Shown here piece by piece: positions 1 through 13,557 of a DNA stretch of 64,000 nucleotides. Source of the stretch: Streptomyces violens (GTDB lineage: Bacteria > Actinomycetota > Actinomycetes > Streptomycetales > Streptomycetaceae); the NCBI RefSeq assembly GCF_000717745.1, contig NZ_JOBH01000002.1, forward strand, positions 434,001 to 498,000, written 5' to 3'. The notes beneath the pieces are model-generated. The model had not been told where the DNA came from. It worked only from the letters and a program-made list of their open reading frames with translations, and did not search any database. A program made the position numbers and the translations under genes. The stretch's first letter is position 1, and each line of letters opens with the position of its first letter.

Positions 1-32
1 ACTGGTTCACGTGGAACGGACCTCCATGTAAG

Positions 33-51
33 TTAGGTGAGGCTTACCTTA
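33..51 (+). promoter_or_regulatory. Iron box (DmdR/IdeR-type operator)
   Basis: The 19-base sequence TTAGGTGAGGCTTACCTTA is an imperfect inverted repeat. It closely matches the TTAGGTTAGGCT(A/C)ACCTAA box bound by the actinobacterial iron repressors DmdR1 and IdeR. It ends 18 bases before the ATG of the DUF2470 gene and just before its GAGGAG ribosome site, so a bound repressor would block expression when iron is plentiful. The motif is seen directly; binding and the iron response are inferred from the family. Confidence 0.85.
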
Positions 52-69
52 GCAGCGCGAGGAGACCGC

Positions 70-951
70 ATGTATCGACCTGGGAACCCCCTGCCCAGTG
101 CTGGCCAGAGCACCGAGGCGGGTCAGCCGCGTCCCACGGAAGACGCCCAGCAGCCGACCGCCGCCGAGCGTGTGCGAACCCTCGTGGATTCCCATGCTAT
201 GGCGTCTCTGACCATTCCCGGAGTCCACGATCTCGACGAACCCGGCTTCGCCGCGCCCGCCTGCAGAACGGTCGACGCCTCAGGAGACGTGCTGCTCTTG
301 GTTCCTGGGGATTCCGCGGCCGCCCGGGCGGCCGCACACGCCCAGGACGACGACGTCACCGCCGTGATGGAACTCACGGACGTCGCCCCCGTTTCGGTCC
401 CCCATCGCATCCGCGGACGGGCCTGGATCGCCGGCTGGCTGACCCCCGTACGCGGCGAGGACCGGGCCCACGCCGCCCGGCTGCTCGCCGAGCGGCACCC
501 CGTCGGCGAGCTGCTGGGCATCGGCGAGGCACTGCGCCCCGACCCGCTGCCGGGCACCGTCGGGCGGGGCGCCTGGATGATGCTGCGCCTGGAGGTCGGC
601 GAGGCCACCGTGGACGATCTGTGGGGCGCGGACTCCGTCGAGCCCGAGGAATTCACGCAGGCCGCTCCGGACCCCGTGGCGGGCCACGAGGCCGAGCTGC
701 TGCAGCACTTGCACTCCTCGCACGAGGAGCAGGTACGCGACCTGTGCGGGCTGCTCGGCGACCGGGCCGAGCAGGTCTGCGCGGCGCGCGGCACGGTCGT
801 ACCGGTGGCGCTGGACCGCTTCGGGCTGCGGGTCCGCTTCGCCGACCCCGGCCACCAGGTCTTCGACGCCCGCTTCGACTTCCCCGAGCCCGTGCGCGAC
901 CTGATGGAGCTGCGGCGGGCGATGCACCACCTCTTCGACGCGGCGGCGTGA
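70..951 (+). CDS. DUF2470 domain protein, HugZ-like, iron-regulated
   Basis: A 293-residue soluble protein. The ATG at 70 is chosen because GAGGAG lies 5 bases upstream; the in-frame GTG at 37 sits inside the iron box and has no ribosome site. Residues about 30-200 look like a flavin split-barrel (pyridoxamine-oxidase or HugZ type). The last 80 residues (HLHSSHEEQVRDL through the C-terminus) form the DUF2470 domain, which in HugZ-type proteins contributes to haem binding. Together with the iron box this suggests a role in haem or iron handling, although the substrate cannot be read from the sequence. It converges with icd, with a hairpin between them. Confidence 0.8.
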   Translation: MYRPGNPLPSAGQSTEAGQPRPTEDAQQPTAAERVRTLVDSHAMASLTIPGVHDLDEPGFAAPACRTVDASGDVLLLVPGDSAAARAAAHAQDDDVTAVMELTDVAPVSVPHRIRGRAWIAGWLTPVRGEDRAHAARLLAERHPVGELLGIGEALRPDPLPGTVGRGAWMMLRLEVGEATVDDLWGADSVEPEEFTQAAPDPVAGHEAELLQHLHSSHEEQVRDLCGLLGDRAEQVCAARGTVVPVALDRFGLRVRFADPGHQVFDARFDFPEPVRDLMELRRAMHHLFDAAA

Positions 952-964
952 GGACGGATACGGG

Positions 965-1000
965 ACCGCCCCGGCTGGTCGTAGGACCTGCCGGGGCGGT
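965..1000. terminator. Hairpin terminator between convergent genes
   Basis: An 11-base perfect stem (ACCGCCCCGGC pairing with GCCGGGGCGGT) encloses a 14-base loop. It lies between the stop of the DUF2470 gene and the stop of the opposing icd gene, so it can serve both. No strong U-tract is present, as is common in Streptomyces. Confidence 0.6.
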
Positions 1001-1030
1001 ACGCGTACGGGCAGCCGCCCGTGGGCAGCG

Positions 1031-4733
<3,703 letters not shown>

Positions 4734-4801
4734 GCTTCGACCTTAATTCACCCCACTGACAACCCGGCCCGGCGCCTGATCACAGACGCCTCGAAGACGC
4801 C

Positions 4802-5449
4802 TCAGAGCAGCGTGCTCCAGTACTGCGTCCACCACTTCGTGAGGATCAGCAGCGTGATCACGCCGTACCAGAGCACCGGCACGACCCAGTGGAACTCCAG
4901 GACGGCGCCGCGCAGGCCCTCGGGCACCTTGATGATCCGGTGCTTGATGTTGTGCACGGTGGTGTACCAGAACATCAGGATCGTCACGAGCCAGGTGAGC
5001 GTGCACCACAGGCACAGCGAGTTGATGACGTACAGGGACTGGCCCATCAGCCACATGCAGAAGACCGTGCCGAGCAGCGTGCCGACGTTCAGGCCGATCC
5101 AGAACCAGGCCTTGAAGCGGGCGCCGGCGAGCACGGCCATGCCGACGGCGATGACGACGCCGAAGCCGACGAGCCCGGCCATCGGGTTCGGGAAGCCGAA
5201 GACCCCGGCCTGCGCGCTCTTCATGATGTTGCCGCAGGAAATGATCGGGTTGATGCTGCAGGCCGGCTTGAAGGCGGGGTCCTCCAGCAGCTTGAACTTG
5301 TCGAGGGTGATGACCCAGGCCGCAAGAAGGCCGAGCGCGCCGGTGATCACCAGGAGCAGCGCGAAGGGGCGACCCGCTCCGATGGTGCCGTCGCCATCCG
5401 TACGGCCATGGTCGGTGGTGGACACGTCATCAAGCGTAGTCGTCGTCAT
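4802..5449 (-). CDS. Vitamin K epoxide reductase (VKOR) family membrane protein
   Basis: 215 residues with a 28-residue polar N-terminus and five predicted membrane segments (about 30-50, 90-109, 113-133, 137-158, 190-210). The active-site CxxC is C146-L-W-C149. The extra loop pair C64 and C72 fits the VKOR electron relay. VKOR homologues take electrons from periplasmic or extracellular DsbA-like proteins and pass them to quinone, so in actinobacteria they drive disulfide formation in secreted proteins. No DsbA partner is adjacent; a DsbA-like gene at 39927 lacks a signal peptide and is unlikely to be the partner. Confidence 0.85.
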   Translation of the reverse strand: MTTTTLDDVSTTDHGRTDGDGTIGAGRPFALLLVITGALGLLAAWVITLDKFKLLEDPAFKPACSINPIISCGNIMKSAQAGVFGFPNPMAGLVGFGVVIAVGMAVLAGARFKAWFWIGLNVGTLLGTVFCMWLMGQSLYVINSLCLWCTLTWLVTILMFWYTTVHNIKHRIIKVPEGLRGAVLEFHWVVPVLWYGVITLLILTKWWTQYWSTLL

Positions 5450-5575
5450 ATCGCCGTTCCGTCGTCCCGTCGTTGTGCGCCCGTTGGAGCCTCACATTGT
5501 GCCGCAACGGGCCTGCTGCTCACCGTTCGCGCGAGATAAATCCGACCGGTCCGGAAGGCGCTTGTGGCCCATGAC

Positions 5576-5612
5576 GAAGGGCCCGGCGGCCATCAGGCCA
5601 CCGGGCCCCTTC
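5576..5612 (-). terminator. Terminator of hisS
   Basis: A long hairpin, GAAGGGCCCGGcGGCC with GGCCaCCGGGCCCCTTC around a short ATCA loop, starts 20 bases past the hisS stop. It is almost fully paired and very stable. Confidence 0.75.
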
Positions 5613-5632
5613 GCACGTAAGTCCTACGGGTT

Positions 5633-6895
5633 TCAGCTCAGCTTCTGCTGGACGGTCTCGACGATCGCGTCCAGCGCGACCGGCGACTGCTCGCCGCTCT
5701 CCAGGTCCTTGAGCTGGACGACGCCCTCGGCGAGGTCGCGCTCGCCGGCGACGATCGCCAGGCGCGCACCCGAGCGGTTCGCGGACTTCATCGCGTTCTT
5801 CAGGCCCTTGCCGCCGTACGCGAAGTCGGTCGCCAGACCGGCCCGGCGCAGCTCGGTGACCGTGCCGAAGAGCACCCGGCGGGCCTCCTCGCCCAGCGGC
5901 ACCGCGAAGACGGCCGTGCTGGCGGGGATCTCCAGCTCGACGCCCTCGGCCTCCAGCGCCAGGACCGTACGGTCCACGCCGAGCGCCCAGCCGACGGACG
6001 GCAGCGCGGGGCCGCCGATCATCTCGGACAGGCCGTCGTACCGGCCGCCGCCGCCCACCGCGGACTGCGAGCCCAGCCCGTCGTGGACGAACTCGAAGGT
6101 GGTACGGGTGTAGTAGTCCAGCCCGCGCACCAGCTTCGGGTCGTCCTCGTACGCGACACCCGCCGCGGTCAGCAGCTCGCGTACCTGCTCGTGGTACGCC
6201 TTGCAGTTCTCGCAGAGGTGGTCGCGCAGCAGCGGCGCGCCGACGAGCTGCTTCTGTACGGCGTCGCGCTTGTCGTCGAGGACCCGCAGCGGGTTGATCT
6301 CGATGCGGCGGCGGGTGTCCTCGTCCAGGTCCAGGGCGCGCAGGAAGTCCTGCAGCGCGGCCCGGTAGGCGGGGCGGCACTCCTTGTCGCCGAGGCTGTT
6401 GAGCAGGATGCGGAAGTTCCGCAGGCCCAGCGAGCGGTACGCGTCGTTCGCCAGGATGATCAGCTCGGCGTCCAGCGCCGGGTCCTCGGCGCCGATGGCC
6501 TCCGCGCCGACCTGCGAGAAGTGCCGGTAGCGGCCCTTCTGCGGGCGCTCGTAGCGGTAGTACGAGCCGGAGTACCAGAGCTTGACCGGGAGGTTGCCGG
6601 CCTTGTGGAGGTTGGCCTCCAGCGCGGCGCGCAGCACGGAGGCGGTGCCCTCGGGGCGCAGCGCGAGCTTGTCGCCGCCCTTGGTCTCGAAGGCGTACAT
6701 CTCCTTGGTGACGATGTCGGTGGACTCGCCGACGCCGCGCGCGAACAGCTCGACGTTCTCGAAGCCGGGCGTCTCGATGTAGCCGTAGCCGGAGCGCTTG
6801 AGGGGTCCGGAGATCGCGTCGCGGACCGCCAGGTAGGTCGCGGACTGCGGCGGGATCAGGTCGTAGGTGCCCTTGGGGGCCTTGAAGGTGCTCAC
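5633..6895 (-). CDS. hisS: Histidyl-tRNA synthetase
   Basis: 420 residues of class II synthetase. It charges tRNA-His with histidine. Visible landmarks are [19 protein letters not shown] motif 1 region, [18 protein letters not shown] (motif 2), the histidine motif [15 protein letters not shown], and [13 protein letters not shown] (motif 3), then the C-terminal anticodon-binding domain. The start is a GTG at 6895 ([15 protein letters not shown]), which matches the usual family N-terminus; an alternative GTG at 6910 overlaps the stop of the upstream hydrolase gene. The upstream gene ends 11 bases before, so the two are one transcript. Confidence 0.93.
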   Translation of the reverse strand: MSTFKAPKGTYDLIPPQSATYLAVRDAISGPLKRSGYGYIETPGFENVELFARGVGESTDIVTKEMYAFETKGGDKLALRPEGTASVLRAALEANLHKAGNLPVKLWYSGSYYRYERPQKGRYRHFSQVGAEAIGAEDPALDAELIILANDAYRSLGLRNFRILLNSLGDKECRPAYRAALQDFLRALDLDEDTRRRIEINPLRVLDDKRDAVQKQLVGAPLLRDHLCENCKAYHEQVRELLTAAGVAYEDDPKLVRGLDYYTRTTFEFVHDGLGSQSAVGGGGRYDGLSEMIGGPALPSVGWALGVDRTVLALEAEGVELEIPASTAVFAVPLGEEARRVLFGTVTELRRAGLATDFAYGGKGLKNAMKSANRSGARLAIVAGERDLAEGVVQLKDLESGEQSPVALDAIVETVQQKLS

Positions 6896-6906
6896 GGAAG
6901 CTTTCG

Positions 6907-7623
6907 TCACATTCCTCGTCGCGGAGCCGGGCTCTGGGGGCCCGTTCCGAGGCCGGCGGCCACCTCCCGAAGGAAGGGGTTGGTGGCGCGCTCCTGGCCG
7001 ATGGTGGTCTGGGGGCCGTGGCCGGACAGCACCACGGTCGAGTCGTCCAGCGGGAGGCATACGCGCTCCAGCGACCGGAGGATCTCGGCGTGGTCGCCGC
7101 CGGGCAGGTCGGTACGTCCGATGGAGCCGGCGAAGAGCAGGTCGCCCGAGAAGAAGACCGGCGGAATGTCGGCCTGCTCGGGCATCCTGAAGGTCACCGA
7201 CCCCTTGGTATGGCCCGGCGCATGGGAGACGGCGAACTCCATCCCGGCAAGCGCAAGCTTCCCGCCGTCCGCCAGCTCCTTGACGTCATCCGGCTCTCCC
7301 ACCGTCAGCTCGCCCATCAGCTGCTGTCCGATCGACCGGCCCAGCGCCTTCTCCGGGTCGCTCATCATGTAGCGGTCCTCGGGGTGGATCCAGGCGGGAA
7401 CGTCGTGCGCGCCGCAGACCGGCACCACCGAGGCGACGTGGTCGATGTGGCCGTGGGTGAGGACGACGGCGACGGGCTTGAGGCGATGCTTCTGCACCGC
7501 TTCCGCGACACCGTCGGCGGCCTGGTGGCCGGGGTCGATGATCACGCACTCCTCACCCGCGGCGGGGGCGACCAAGTAGCAATTGGTGCCCCAGGCCCCG
7601 GCGGGGAACCCGGCAATCAGCAC
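6907..7623 (-). CDS. Metallo-beta-lactamase-fold hydrolase (glyoxalase II-like)
   Basis: 238 residues. The zinc-binding motif THGHIDH lies at residues 56-62, with further ligands in [16 protein letters not shown] and LSGHGPQT. This set and the size fit the glyoxalase II-like group of the MBL fold, which hydrolyse thioesters; the actual substrate is unknown. The GTG at 7623 is chosen because GAGGA lies 5 bases upstream; an ATG 12 bases earlier lacks one. Conserved gene order upstream of hisS suggests co-expression. Confidence 0.85.
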   Translation of the reverse strand: MLIAGFPAGAWGTNCYLVAPAAGEECVIIDPGHQAADGVAEAVQKHRLKPVAVVLTHGHIDHVASVVPVCGAHDVPAWIHPEDRYMMSDPEKALGRSIGQQLMGELTVGEPDDVKELADGGKLALAGMEFAVSHAPGHTKGSVTFRMPEQADIPPVFFSGDLLFAGSIGRTDLPGGDHAEILRSLERVCLPLDDSTVVLSGHGPQTTIGQERATNPFLREVAAGLGTGPQSPAPRRGM

Positions 7624-7806
7624 GTTCGTCCTCATCAATCGTCCGGCGGACAGATCCTGGCAGGCCCTGGCTGCGGCCCTGGCGGATCTCACAGAAACAT
7701 GCTGCAAGATCTCTGCTGTTCAGAGCCTACCGGCGGGACTCCCGCCGGAGCGAACCCGTATACGGTACGGGCCACGGCAGATCATGCGGACCAAGGAGAC
7801 GGCCTG

Positions 7807-8622
7807 GTGGTCAAGGGGGATCAGCGGCGCAAGCAGCTCGCGCGCCAGAAGTACGAGCGTCAGCTCCAGCGGCGGACGGCCGCCCAGCGGAAGGCCAGGC
7901 GCCGGAACGTGATCATCGCGTCGGTGCTCGCGGTGGCGCTCGCCGCGGGCGGGGCCGTGTACGCGACGGCGGGGCTGGTCGGCGGCGACAGCAAGAACGC
8001 GGCGGCGGAGCAGCGGCCCAAGGACCCGTGCGGTACGCCCGCCGAGGGCCGGCCGTCGAAGAAGCAGTGGAAGAAGGAGCCGAAGCTGACGGTGGACACC
8101 GCCGCTTCGTACACCGCGAAGCTCGCCACCACCTGTGGCGACATCGCGATGAAACTGGACGCGAAGAAGGCCCCGCACACGGTCAACTCGTTCAATTTCC
8201 TGGCGGGACAGGGCTATTTCGACCACAGCAAGTGCCATCGCCTGGTCGACGACGGCCTCCACGTCCTGCAGTGCGGCGACCCGACCGGTACCGGCCAGGG
8301 CACCCCGGGCTACACGATTCCGGACGAGAACCTCAAGGACCCGCGGATCGAGGGCGGCGTCTATCCGGCGGGCACGGTCGCGATGGCCAACCGCTACGAC
8401 GGGCAGAGCGAGAAGACCCGGGACACCGGCGGCAGCCAGTTCTTCCTGGTCTTCCAGGACAGTCAGTTGCCGCCCAACTACACGCCGTTCGGCACGATCA
8501 CGCAGGGCATGGACGTCCTGAAGAAGATCGCCGAGGCGGGCTCCACGCCCGACCCGCAGACGCAGAACACCGCGCCCAACGCCACCGTCGTCATCGACCG
8601 CGCTCGCGTCACCAAGTCCTGA
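7807..8622 (+). CDS. Membrane-anchored peptidyl-prolyl cis-trans isomerase (cyclophilin)
   Basis: 271 residues. The start is a GTG with AAGGAG 8 bases upstream. Residues 1-32 are very basic (KGDQRRKQLARQKYERQ), followed by one membrane segment (about 35-55) with no lipobox or obvious cleavage site. A cyclophilin domain fills residues 95-271 (landmarks VNSFNFLAGQGYFD, CHRLVDDG, QCGDPTGTGQGTPGY, GSQFFLVFQD). It should speed proline isomerisation of extracytoplasmic proteins. The catalytic FHR-type motif reads CHRL here, an ordinary variation in actinobacterial members. Transcribed away from the hydrolase gene, with an intergenic promoter region between. Confidence 0.87.
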   Translation: MVKGDQRRKQLARQKYERQLQRRTAAQRKARRRNVIIASVLAVALAAGGAVYATAGLVGGDSKNAAAEQRPKDPCGTPAEGRPSKKQWKKEPKLTVDTAASYTAKLATTCGDIAMKLDAKKAPHTVNSFNFLAGQGYFDHSKCHRLVDDGLHVLQCGDPTGTGQGTPGYTIPDENLKDPRIEGGVYPAGTVAMANRYDGQSEKTRDTGGSQFFLVFQDSQLPPNYTPFGTITQGMDVLKKIAEAGSTPDPQTQNTAPNATVVIDRARVTKS

Positions 8623-8853
8623 CGTATCCCGGCCGTCCGCGCCGGGACCACGGAATTTCGGTCGTGCGGGATGCGGACAGCCGGGCCGCCGGTCGCCTAG
8701 ATTGGCGTTGGGTAGGGTGCCTGCTCCGACGGCTGCCACCCTCACCCGCAAGAACAGTCCGTCGGACCGGCCGGGGCGCGGTCCCGCCGGACAGAAACTG
8801 TGGACGATGCCCGGGACCCCGGTGTCCCGCCGGCATCATGTGGAGGAGGCGCT

Positions 8854-10083
8854 GTGAGCAGCGACCCATGGGGCCGCGTCGACGAGACGGGGACCGTGTA
8901 CGTGCGTACCGCCGACGGCGAGAAGGTCGTCGGATCGTGGCAGGCGGGATCGCCCGACGAGGCCCTCGCCTACTTCGAGCGCAAGTATGAGGGCCTGGTC
9001 GTCGAGATCGGCCTCCTCGAGCGGCGGGTCAGGACGACCGACCTGTCGGCCAAGGACGCCATGACCGCGATCGACCATCTGCGGCAGCAGGTCGACGAGC
9101 ACCACGCGGTGGGCGACCTCGACGCCCTGCGCAAGCGCCTGGACGCGCTCGTCCAGACGGTCGAGGCGCGCCGCGAGGAGCGCAAGGCGGCCAAGGCCCG
9201 GCAGGCCGACGAGGCCAGGACGGCCAAGGAGAAGCTGGTCGCCGAGGCCGAGGAGCTGGCGGCGAGCGAGCAGTGGCGGGCGGCCGGCGAGCGGCTGCGT
9301 GCCCTGGTCGACACGTGGAAGGGGCTGCCCCGGCTGGACCGCAAGTCCGACGACGAGCTGTGGCACCGCTTCTCGCACGCCCGCTCCGCGTTCTCCAAGC
9401 GGCGCAAGGCCCACTTCGCGTCGCTGGACGCGCAGCGCGAGCAGGCCAGGCAGATCAAGGAGAAGCTGGTCGCGGACGCCGAGGCGCTCTCGGGCTCGAC
9501 GGACTGGGGCCCGACCGCGGCCCGGTACCGCGAGCTGATGCAGGAGTGGAAGGCCGCGGGCCGCGCCCAGCGCGAGCACGAGGACGACCTGTGGAACCGC
9601 TTCCGCGGCGCCCAGGACGTCTTCTTCCAGGCCCGCAGCGAGGTCTTCGCGGAGCGGGACGCCGAGCAGCGGGAGAACCTCACCCGCAAGGAGGAGCTGG
9701 TCGTCGAGGCCGAGAAGCTGCTCCCGGTCTCGGACCTCAAGGCCGCGCGGGCCGCGTTCCGTTCGATCAACGAGCGGTGGGAGGCCATCGGCCATGTGCC
9801 GCGGGACGCCCGTCCGAAGATCGAGGGCCGGATGCACGCCGTCGAGCGCGCCATCCAGGAGGCCGAGGAGGCCGAGTGGCGGCGGACCAACCCCGAGGCG
9901 CGGGCGCGTGCCGCGGGGCTGACCGGCCAGCTCCAGGACGCCGTCGACAAGCTCCAGAAGCAGATCGACACGGCCCGGGCCGCCGGTAACGACGCCAAGG
10001 CCGACAAGCTCGCCCGCGAGCTGGAGGGCCGCCAGGCCCTGCTCGACCAGGCCCAGAAGGGCCTGCAGGAGTTCGGCGGCTGA
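8854..10083 (+). CDS. DUF349 domain protein, coiled coil
   Basis: 409 residues, strongly charged. The GTG at 8854 has GGAGGAGG just upstream. After an N-terminal block (about 1-50) the protein holds at least three DUF349 repeats (about 120-330), each with the pattern W.....(R/K)...L...WK and DDLWNRFR-like ends. A coiled-coil tail follows (LTGQLQDAVDKLQKQIDTAR). DUF349 proteins have no agreed biochemical function; in Streptomyces this gene is conserved between the cyclophilin and relA. Convergent with relA, separated by a strong hairpin. Confidence 0.8.
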   Translation: MSSDPWGRVDETGTVYVRTADGEKVVGSWQAGSPDEALAYFERKYEGLVVEIGLLERRVRTTDLSAKDAMTAIDHLRQQVDEHHAVGDLDALRKRLDALVQTVEARREERKAAKARQADEARTAKEKLVAEAEELAASEQWRAAGERLRALVDTWKGLPRLDRKSDDELWHRFSHARSAFSKRRKAHFASLDAQREQARQIKEKLVADAEALSGSTDWGPTAARYRELMQEWKAAGRAQREHEDDLWNRFRGAQDVFFQARSEVFAERDAEQRENLTRKEELVVEAEKLLPVSDLKAARAAFRSINERWEAIGHVPRDARPKIEGRMHAVERAIQEAEEAEWRRTNPEARARAAGLTGQLQDAVDKLQKQIDTARAAGNDAKADKLARELEGRQALLDQAQKGLQEFGG

Positions 10084-10171
10084 CTTTTGCGGCTAAACCG
10101 CCGCCGCTCTCGCGGAGGTGGTACCTCGCCGTCGGGGTGCCTCAATTGATGGCTGAGGCGCCCAGCACCAA

Positions 10172-10205
10172 GAGGGCCCCGGTACGAGACCGTACCGGGG
10201 CCCTC
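10172..10205. terminator. Bidirectional terminator between DUF349 gene and relA
   Basis: A 15-base perfect stem (GAGGGCCCCGGTACG with CGTACCGGGGCCCTC) has a 4-base AGAC loop. It lies between two gene ends that face each other and can stop transcription both ways. Confidence 0.8.
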
Positions 10206-10222
10206 CTCGCGTAGTACGGCGG

Positions 10223-12751
10223 CTAGTTGGGCCGCCGGGCCGATGTCACGCGGTACACGTCGTACACGCCCTCCACGCCCCGTACCGCCTTCAGGACGTG
10301 CCCGAGGTGCTTGGGGTCGCCCATCTCGAAGGTGAAGCGGGAGGTGGCCACCCGGTCGCGGGAGGTCTGGACGGCCGCGGACAGGATGTTGACGTGCTGG
10401 TCGGACAGGACCCGTGTGACGTCCGACAGCAGCCGCGAGCGGTCCAGCGCCTCGACCTGGATGGCGACCAGGAAGACCGAGGACTGGGTCGGCGCCCACT
10501 CGACCTCGAGGATGCGCTCCGGCTGCTTGGACAGCGAGTCGACGTTGACGCAGTCCGCGCGGTGAACCGATACGCCGGACCCGCGGGTCACGAAGCCGAT
10601 GATCGGGTCGCCCGGCACCGGCGTACAGCAGCGGGCCAGCTTCACCCAGACGTCCTCGACGCCCTTGACGACCACGCCCGGGTCCGCGCTGGAGCGCCGC
10701 TTGGAGCGACGGATCGGCGTGGACTCGGCGATGTCCTCGGTGGCCTCGTCCTGGCCGCCGAGCGCCTGTACCAGCTTCTGTACGACGGACTGGGCGGTGA
10801 CGTGGCCCTCGCCGATCGCCGCGTACAGCGAGGAGATGTCCGGGTACCGCATCTCGTGCGCGAGCGTCACCAGCGAGTCGCCGGTCAGGATGCGCTGGAT
10901 CGGCAGGTTCTGCTTGCGCATGGCCCGCGCGATGGCGTCCTTGCCCTGCTCGATCGCCTCGTCGCGGCGCTCCTTGGAGAACCACGCGCGGATCTTGTTG
11001 CGGGCCCGCGGGGACTTGACGAAGCCCAGCCAGTCCCGGGACGGCCCGGCCCCCGGCGCCTTGGAGGTGAAGACCTCCACCAGATCGCCGTTGTCCAGCG
11101 TCGATTCCAGCGGTACGAGGCGGCCGTTGACGCGCGCGCCTATCGTGCGGTGGCCGACCTCGGTGTGCACCGCGTACGCGAAGTCCACGGGTGTCGCACC
11201 GGCCGGCAGCGCTATGACGTCGCCCTTGGGCGTGAAGACGAAGACCTCGTTGCGCGAGAGGTCGAAGCGCAGCGACTCCAGGAACTCGCCCGGGTCCTCC
11301 GTCTCCTTCTGCCAGTCCAGGAGCTGCCGCAGCCACGCCATGTCGTTGACCGCGTCGTCCTTGCCGGCCTTGCCCTTGGGCACGTCGGTGCGGATCTTGG
11401 AGGCGCCGGCCACGGCCTCCTGCTTGTACTTCCAGTGCGCCGCGATGCCGTACTCGGCGCGGCGGTGCATGTCGAACGTGCGGATCTGCAGCTCGACCGG
11501 CTTGCCGTTGGGCCCGATGACCGTCGTGTGCAGTGACTGGTACATGTTGAACTTGGGCATCGCGATGTAGTCCTTGAACCGGCCGGGGACCGGATTCCAC
11601 CGCGCGTGCACCGTGCCGAGCGCCGCGTAACAGTCACGCACCGTGTCGACAAGTACACGAATACCCACCAGGTCGTAGATCTCCGCGAAGTCGCGCCCGC
11701 GGACGATCATCTTCTGGTAGACGCTGTAGTAGTGCTTGGGCCGCCCGGTGACGGTGGCCTTGATGCGCGCGGAGCGCAGGTCGGCCTGGACCTCGTCGGT
11801 GACTATGGCGAGGTACTCGTCGCGCTTGGGCGCCCGCTCGGCGACCAGCCGGACGATCTCGTCGTACATCTTGGGGTAGAGGATCGCGAAGGCGAGGTCC
11901 TCCAGCTCCCACTTGATGGTGTTCATGCCCAGCCGGTGCGCCAGCGGGGCGTAGATCTCCAGCGTCTCGCGGGCCTTCTTCTCCTGCTTCTCCCGCTTGA
12001 GGTAGCGCATCGTGCGCATGTTGTGCAGCCGGTCGGCGAGCTTGATCACCAGGACGCGCGGGTCCTTGGCCATCGCCACGACCATCTTGCGCACGGTCTC
12101 GGCCTGCGCGGCCTCGCCGAACTTGACCTTGTCCAGCTTGGTGACGCCGTCGACCAGCAGCGCGACCTGGTCGCCGAAGTCCCGGCGGAGGGTGTCCAGG
12201 CCGTACTCGGTGTCCTCGACGGTGTCGTGCAGCAGGCCCGCCATCAGCGTTGCCGGGTCCATGCCCAGCTCGGCCAGGATCGTCGTGACCGCGAGCGGAT
12301 GCGTGATGTACGGGTCGCCGCTCTTGCGCTTCTGGCCGCGGTGCCAGCGCTCGGCGACCTGGTAGGCCCGTTCGACCTGGCGCAGCGTGGCCGTCTCGAT
12401 CTTGGGGTCGTTGCTGCGCACGATGCGCAGGAGCGGCTCCAGGACCGGGTTGTACGGGCTCTGGCGCTGCACGCCGAGGCGGGCCAGGCGGGCGCGGACG
12501 CGGTTGGAGGAGCCGGAGCGGCCGCCGGGCTGGCCGGTGTGGCCGGGCGGCAGCGGCTTGGGGGCCGACGGCGGGGTGGGCTTGGGCGCCGTGGCGGCAG
12601 GCCCGGAAACCGCCGGGACGGGCCCCGCCGGCGCTTCCTTCCCGCCGTTCTTCGGCGCGTCCGCGGCGCCGCCCGTGGGACGGTCCTCCGGGCGCGCGGC
12701 GGGGCTTCCCCCGGGCGTGCGGGGGGAGAGCGGCTGGGCCTCGTCTGGCAA
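10223..12751 (-). CDS. relA: RelA/SpoT-family (p)ppGpp synthetase/hydrolase
   Basis: 842 residues from a TTG at 12751, chosen because GAGGAG lies 6 bases upstream and PDEAQPLSP is the usual Streptomyces N-terminus; a reading frame extends 24 codons further without a ribosome site. Order: Pro/Ala-rich N-terminus (1-75), HD hydrolase domain ([17 protein letters not shown] near 175), synthetase domain ([21 protein letters not shown]), TGS domain ([22 protein letters not shown]), a zinc-finger or conserved-cysteine region ([10 protein letters not shown]) and a C-terminal ACT domain. It makes the stringent alarmone (p)ppGpp on ribosomes with uncharged tRNA and probably degrades it. In Streptomyces relA also links starvation to antibiotic production. 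Confidence 0.93.
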   Translation of the reverse strand: MPDEAQPLSPRTPGGSPAARPEDRPTGGAADAPKNGGKEAPAGPVPAVSGPAATAPKPTPPSAPKPLPPGHTGQPGGRSGSSNRVRARLARLGVQRQSPYNPVLEPLLRIVRSNDPKIETATLRQVERAYQVAERWHRGQKRKSGDPYITHPLAVTTILAELGMDPATLMAGLLHDTVEDTEYGLDTLRRDFGDQVALLVDGVTKLDKVKFGEAAQAETVRKMVVAMAKDPRVLVIKLADRLHNMRTMRYLKREKQEKKARETLEIYAPLAHRLGMNTIKWELEDLAFAILYPKMYDEIVRLVAERAPKRDEYLAIVTDEVQADLRSARIKATVTGRPKHYYSVYQKMIVRGRDFAEIYDLVGIRVLVDTVRDCYAALGTVHARWNPVPGRFKDYIAMPKFNMYQSLHTTVIGPNGKPVELQIRTFDMHRRAEYGIAAHWKYKQEAVAGASKIRTDVPKGKAGKDDAVNDMAWLRQLLDWQKETEDPGEFLESLRFDLSRNEVFVFTPKGDVIALPAGATPVDFAYAVHTEVGHRTIGARVNGRLVPLESTLDNGDLVEVFTSKAPGAGPSRDWLGFVKSPRARNKIRAWFSKERRDEAIEQGKDAIARAMRKQNLPIQRILTGDSLVTLAHEMRYPDISSLYAAIGEGHVTAQSVVQKLVQALGGQDEATEDIAESTPIRRSKRRSSADPGVVVKGVEDVWVKLARCCTPVPGDPIIGFVTRGSGVSVHRADCVNVDSLSKQPERILEVEWAPTQSSVFLVAIQVEALDRSRLLSDVTRVLSDQHVNILSAAVQTSRDRVATSRFTFEMGDPKHLGHVLKAVRGVEGVYDVYRVTSARRPN

Positions 12752-12897
12752 GAGCAACTCCTCGCTGGGACCTTTCCCACCGGTGAACGGGCGGAAAAGA
12801 GCGGTGCCGGACCACCGGTCCACGAAGTGGCCGGGCTGCCATGGTATCCATGCCGGCAGCCACGGCTCGTCCGCGGGCCGATACTCCTGTGGTCACA

Positions 12898-12936
12898 GCA
12901 AAAGGGCATCCGCATTTATGCCGGATGCCCTTTTGC
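12898..12936. terminator. Terminator after apt / upstream of relA
   Basis: A 15-base perfect stem (GCAAAAGGGCATCCG with CGGATGCCCTTTTGC) surrounds a 9-base loop. It is T-rich at its foot in both directions, so it is the most canonical terminator in the window. It closes the secD-secF-apt transcript and isolates relA. Confidence 0.85.
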
Positions 12937-13008
12937 TTGCACTTTGCCTGGTTTTCGAGCGGTGGACGGGGCCGTACATGACACGTCCGGCGCCCGTCCG
13001 CCGCGGCC

Positions 13009-13557
13009 TCAGACCGTGATCAGCGCCTCCAGCGGCGCCCCGTCGAGCCCCGCCGACAGCTTCTCCCTGCCGCCGAGGAAGCCCAGCTCCAGCAGGACCG
13101 CCACGCCCGCGACCTCGGCGCCGGAACGGCGGATCAGGGTCAGCGAGGCCTCGGCCGTACCGCCCGTGGCCAGCACGTCGTCGATCACCAGCACCCGGTC
13201 CCCCGGGGCCAGCGCGTCGGCGTGGATCTCGATCGTGGCGTGGCCGTACTCCAGCGCGTAACTCTGGCCGAGCGTCGCCCCGGGCAGCTTGCCGGCCTTG
13301 CGCACGGGCACGAAGCCGACGCCCGCCTTCACCGCGACCGGGGCCGCCAGGATGAAGCCGCGGGCCTCCAGCGCCACGATCTTCGTCGCGCCGACCTCGC
13401 CGCAGACCCCGGCCAGCGCGTCGGTCAGCCTGCCGAACGCGTCCGGGTCGGCCAGCAGCGGGGTGATGTCCTTGAAGACGACCCCCGCCTGCGGGTAGTC
13501 CGGCACGTCCGCGATCTTGCTGAGCAGGAGCTCGCGCAGCTCCGCGGGGGCGCTCAT
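13009..13557 (-). CDS. apt: Adenine phosphoribosyltransferase
   Basis: 182 residues, the family size. It converts adenine and PRPP to AMP (purine salvage, cytoplasm). The PRPP-binding loop VLVIDDVLATGGTA lies at residues 123-136, and LEARGFILAAPVA and PVRKAGKLPG are further family blocks. The ATG overlaps the secF stop as ATGA, so translation is coupled. The gene order secD-secF-apt-relA is conserved in many actinobacteria and physically links purine salvage to (p)ppGpp control. Confidence 0.95.
   Translation of the reverse strand: MSAPAELRELLLSKIADVPDYPQAGVVFKDITPLLADPDAFGRLTDALAGVCGEVGATKIVALEARGFILAAPVAVKAGVGFVPVRKAGKLPGATLGQSYALEYGHATIEIHADALAPGDRVLVIDDVLATGGTAEASLTLIRRSGAEVAGVAVLLELGFLGGREKLSAGLDGAPLEALITV

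Noticed and set aside
37..69. Upstream GTG start for the DUF2470 gene
   Set aside because: It lies inside the iron box and has no ribosome site, whereas ATG 70 has GAGGAG at the right spacing.
12752..12823. Longer start of relA at an upstream codon
   Set aside because: No ribosome site is near it and the shorter TTG start has GAGGAG and the usual N-terminus.
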